64,000 nt of DNA, from assembly GCA_017447865.1 (NCBI GenBank), contig JAFSMO010000068.1:1-64000 (forward strand). Reading direction: 5' to 3'. Origin of the DNA: Thermoguttaceae bacterium (GTDB lineage Bacteria; Planctomycetota; Planctomycetia; Pirellulales; Thermoguttaceae). Below are positions 63,292-64,000 of this stretch, one piece after another (position 1 is the stretch's first letter; each line of letters opens with the position of its first letter). Under the pieces are notes generated by a model that saw only the letters and a list, made by a program, of their open reading frames with translations, was not told the origin of the DNA and did not search any database. A program made the position numbers and the translations under genes.

Positions 63292-64000
63292 ATGTTCGAA
63301 TTCCAAAAGCTCCTTCAGGAAGCCAAAGACGCATTTCAGAAAAACTTTCACCGCGATCCGAAATGGATCGTGACGGCACCCGGCCGCGTGAACGTCATCG
63401 GCGAGCACACCGACTACAACGAGGGCTTCGTTTTCCCGATGGCCATCGAGCGGAACGTCATCATTTGCGCGGCTCCCGCCGGCCCTGAAGACAAAATCCC
63501 TGCCGGAATGGCCAAAGTCTTCTCGACCGCCAAGAAGAACCCGGCGCTGGTGAAGGTTTCCGGGGAGATCCATCCTGGTCCGCGCGTCGATTGGTTCGAG
63601 TACGTGCAGGGCGTCATCGCCGGCTACCTGGCTGAAAACCCGTCCGTCGAGGTTGGTCCGTTCGTGGCGGTGATCCACGCGAACGTTCCGCTCGGCGCCG
63701 CCCTTTCCAGTTCGGCCGCCCTTGAAGTCGCCGTGGGGACGCTCCTGGAAGCGATTTCCGGCGCGAACGTGGACCCGGTCCGCAAAGCGCTCATCTGCCA
63801 GCACGCCGAGCACGAGTACGCGAAAATGCCGTGCGGGATCATGGACCAGTTCATCTCCGCGATGGGCGAAAAAGACCACATCATGCTGCTCGACTGCCGC
63901 GATTACTCGACGAAACTCGTGCCGTTCACCACGCCTGATCTGAGCATTCTGATCATTAACTCCCGCGTCAAGCACCAGCTTTCCGGGAGCGAGTACCCCG
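63292..64000 (+). CDS. galK: Galactokinase, 3' end outside the window
   Basis: The first 236 residues of a protein normally near 390, cut by the window edge. The galactokinase signature GRVNVIGEHTDYNEG lies near residue 32. The GHMP phosphate loop appears as PLGAALSSSAALEVAVG, and CGIMDQFISAMG is the conserved segment with the catalytic Asp. It phosphorylates galactose at C1 in the Leloir pathway. Together with the secreted mutarotase at 21392 it indicates galactose use. It has a strong promoter and is divergent from the UbiA gene. Confidence 0.95.
   Translation, partial: MFEFQKLLQEAKDAFQKNFHRDPKWIVTAPGRVNVIGEHTDYNEGFVFPMAIERNVIICAAPAGPEDKIPAGMAKVFSTAKKNPALVKVSGEIHPGPRVDWFEYVQGVIAGYLAENPSVEVGPFVAVIHANVPLGAALSSSAALEVAVGTLLEAISGANVDPVRKALICQHAEHEYAKMPCGIMDQFISAMGEKDHIMLLDCRDYSTKLVPFTTPDLSILIINSRVKHQLSGSEYP

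Overview
The window looks like chromosomal DNA of a planctomycete, probably a Pirellulales/Thermoguttaceae-type bacterium. The evidence is two DUF1559 prepilin-like proteins with planctomycete N-termini, a DUF1080 protein, two HzsA-related cytochrome-like giants, a secreted HEAT protein, a Tat-exported Gfo/Idh/MocA oxidoreductase, a PcRGLX/YetA-like lyase relative, an ExbB-like motor with planctomycete partners, and mixed Shine-Dalgarno use. Coding DNA is mostly GC-rich. A low-GC beta-helix lipoprotein, a small membrane protein and a protein kinase stand out. I found no rRNA, tRNA, CRISPR array, transposase or phage gene.

Layout: 41-4508 (+) holds a DUF1080 protein, an MFS transporter, a cytochrome c'-like protein and a BspA-type LRR lipoprotein. 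4531-25489 (-) holds a NapH-NapG-like fusion, an SDR, a HEAT protein, a Gfo/Idh oxidoreductase, glgX, a PcRGLX-like protein, rsgA, a DUF1559 protein, miaA, a nucleoside-type MFS with a large insert, galM, pyrC and pyrB. 25694-27646 (+) holds a thioredoxin-like protein and the beta-helix lipoprotein. 27844-30983 (-) holds uvrB and small membrane proteins. 31251-41601 (+) holds an SSS symporter, an esterase, an SDR, an HzsA/FGE fusion, a protein kinase and a TolC-like protein. 41661-63082 (-) holds a DUF1559 protein, a pterin-binding methyltransferase, a second HzsA-like protein, comEC, HU, an ExbB-like motor pair, hisB, a TonB-like toroid protein, cdsA, plsC, a PMCA-type ATPase and a UbiA prenyltransferase. 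A truncated galK (+) ends the window.

Metabolically the window mixes housekeeping (pyrimidine and histidine synthesis, phospholipid synthesis, tRNA modification, ribosome maturation, nucleotide excision repair, DNA uptake) with sugar use (GlgX, GalM, GalK, PcRGLX-like, DUF1080, Gfo/Idh, symporters) and envelope or electron-transfer proteins.

The most unusual signal lies between genes. At least thirteen intergenic elements carry arms of 7-bp tandem repeats, usually inverted around cores of about 15-70 bp. The heptamer differs from site to site but agrees between the two arms of one element. Nearly all begin within about 10 nt of a stop codon, and several overlap it. Three further GC-rich nested palindromes (15717-15950, 22711-23108, 27723-27843) also abut stop codons. 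All functional statements are inferred by reading motifs; no database search was run.
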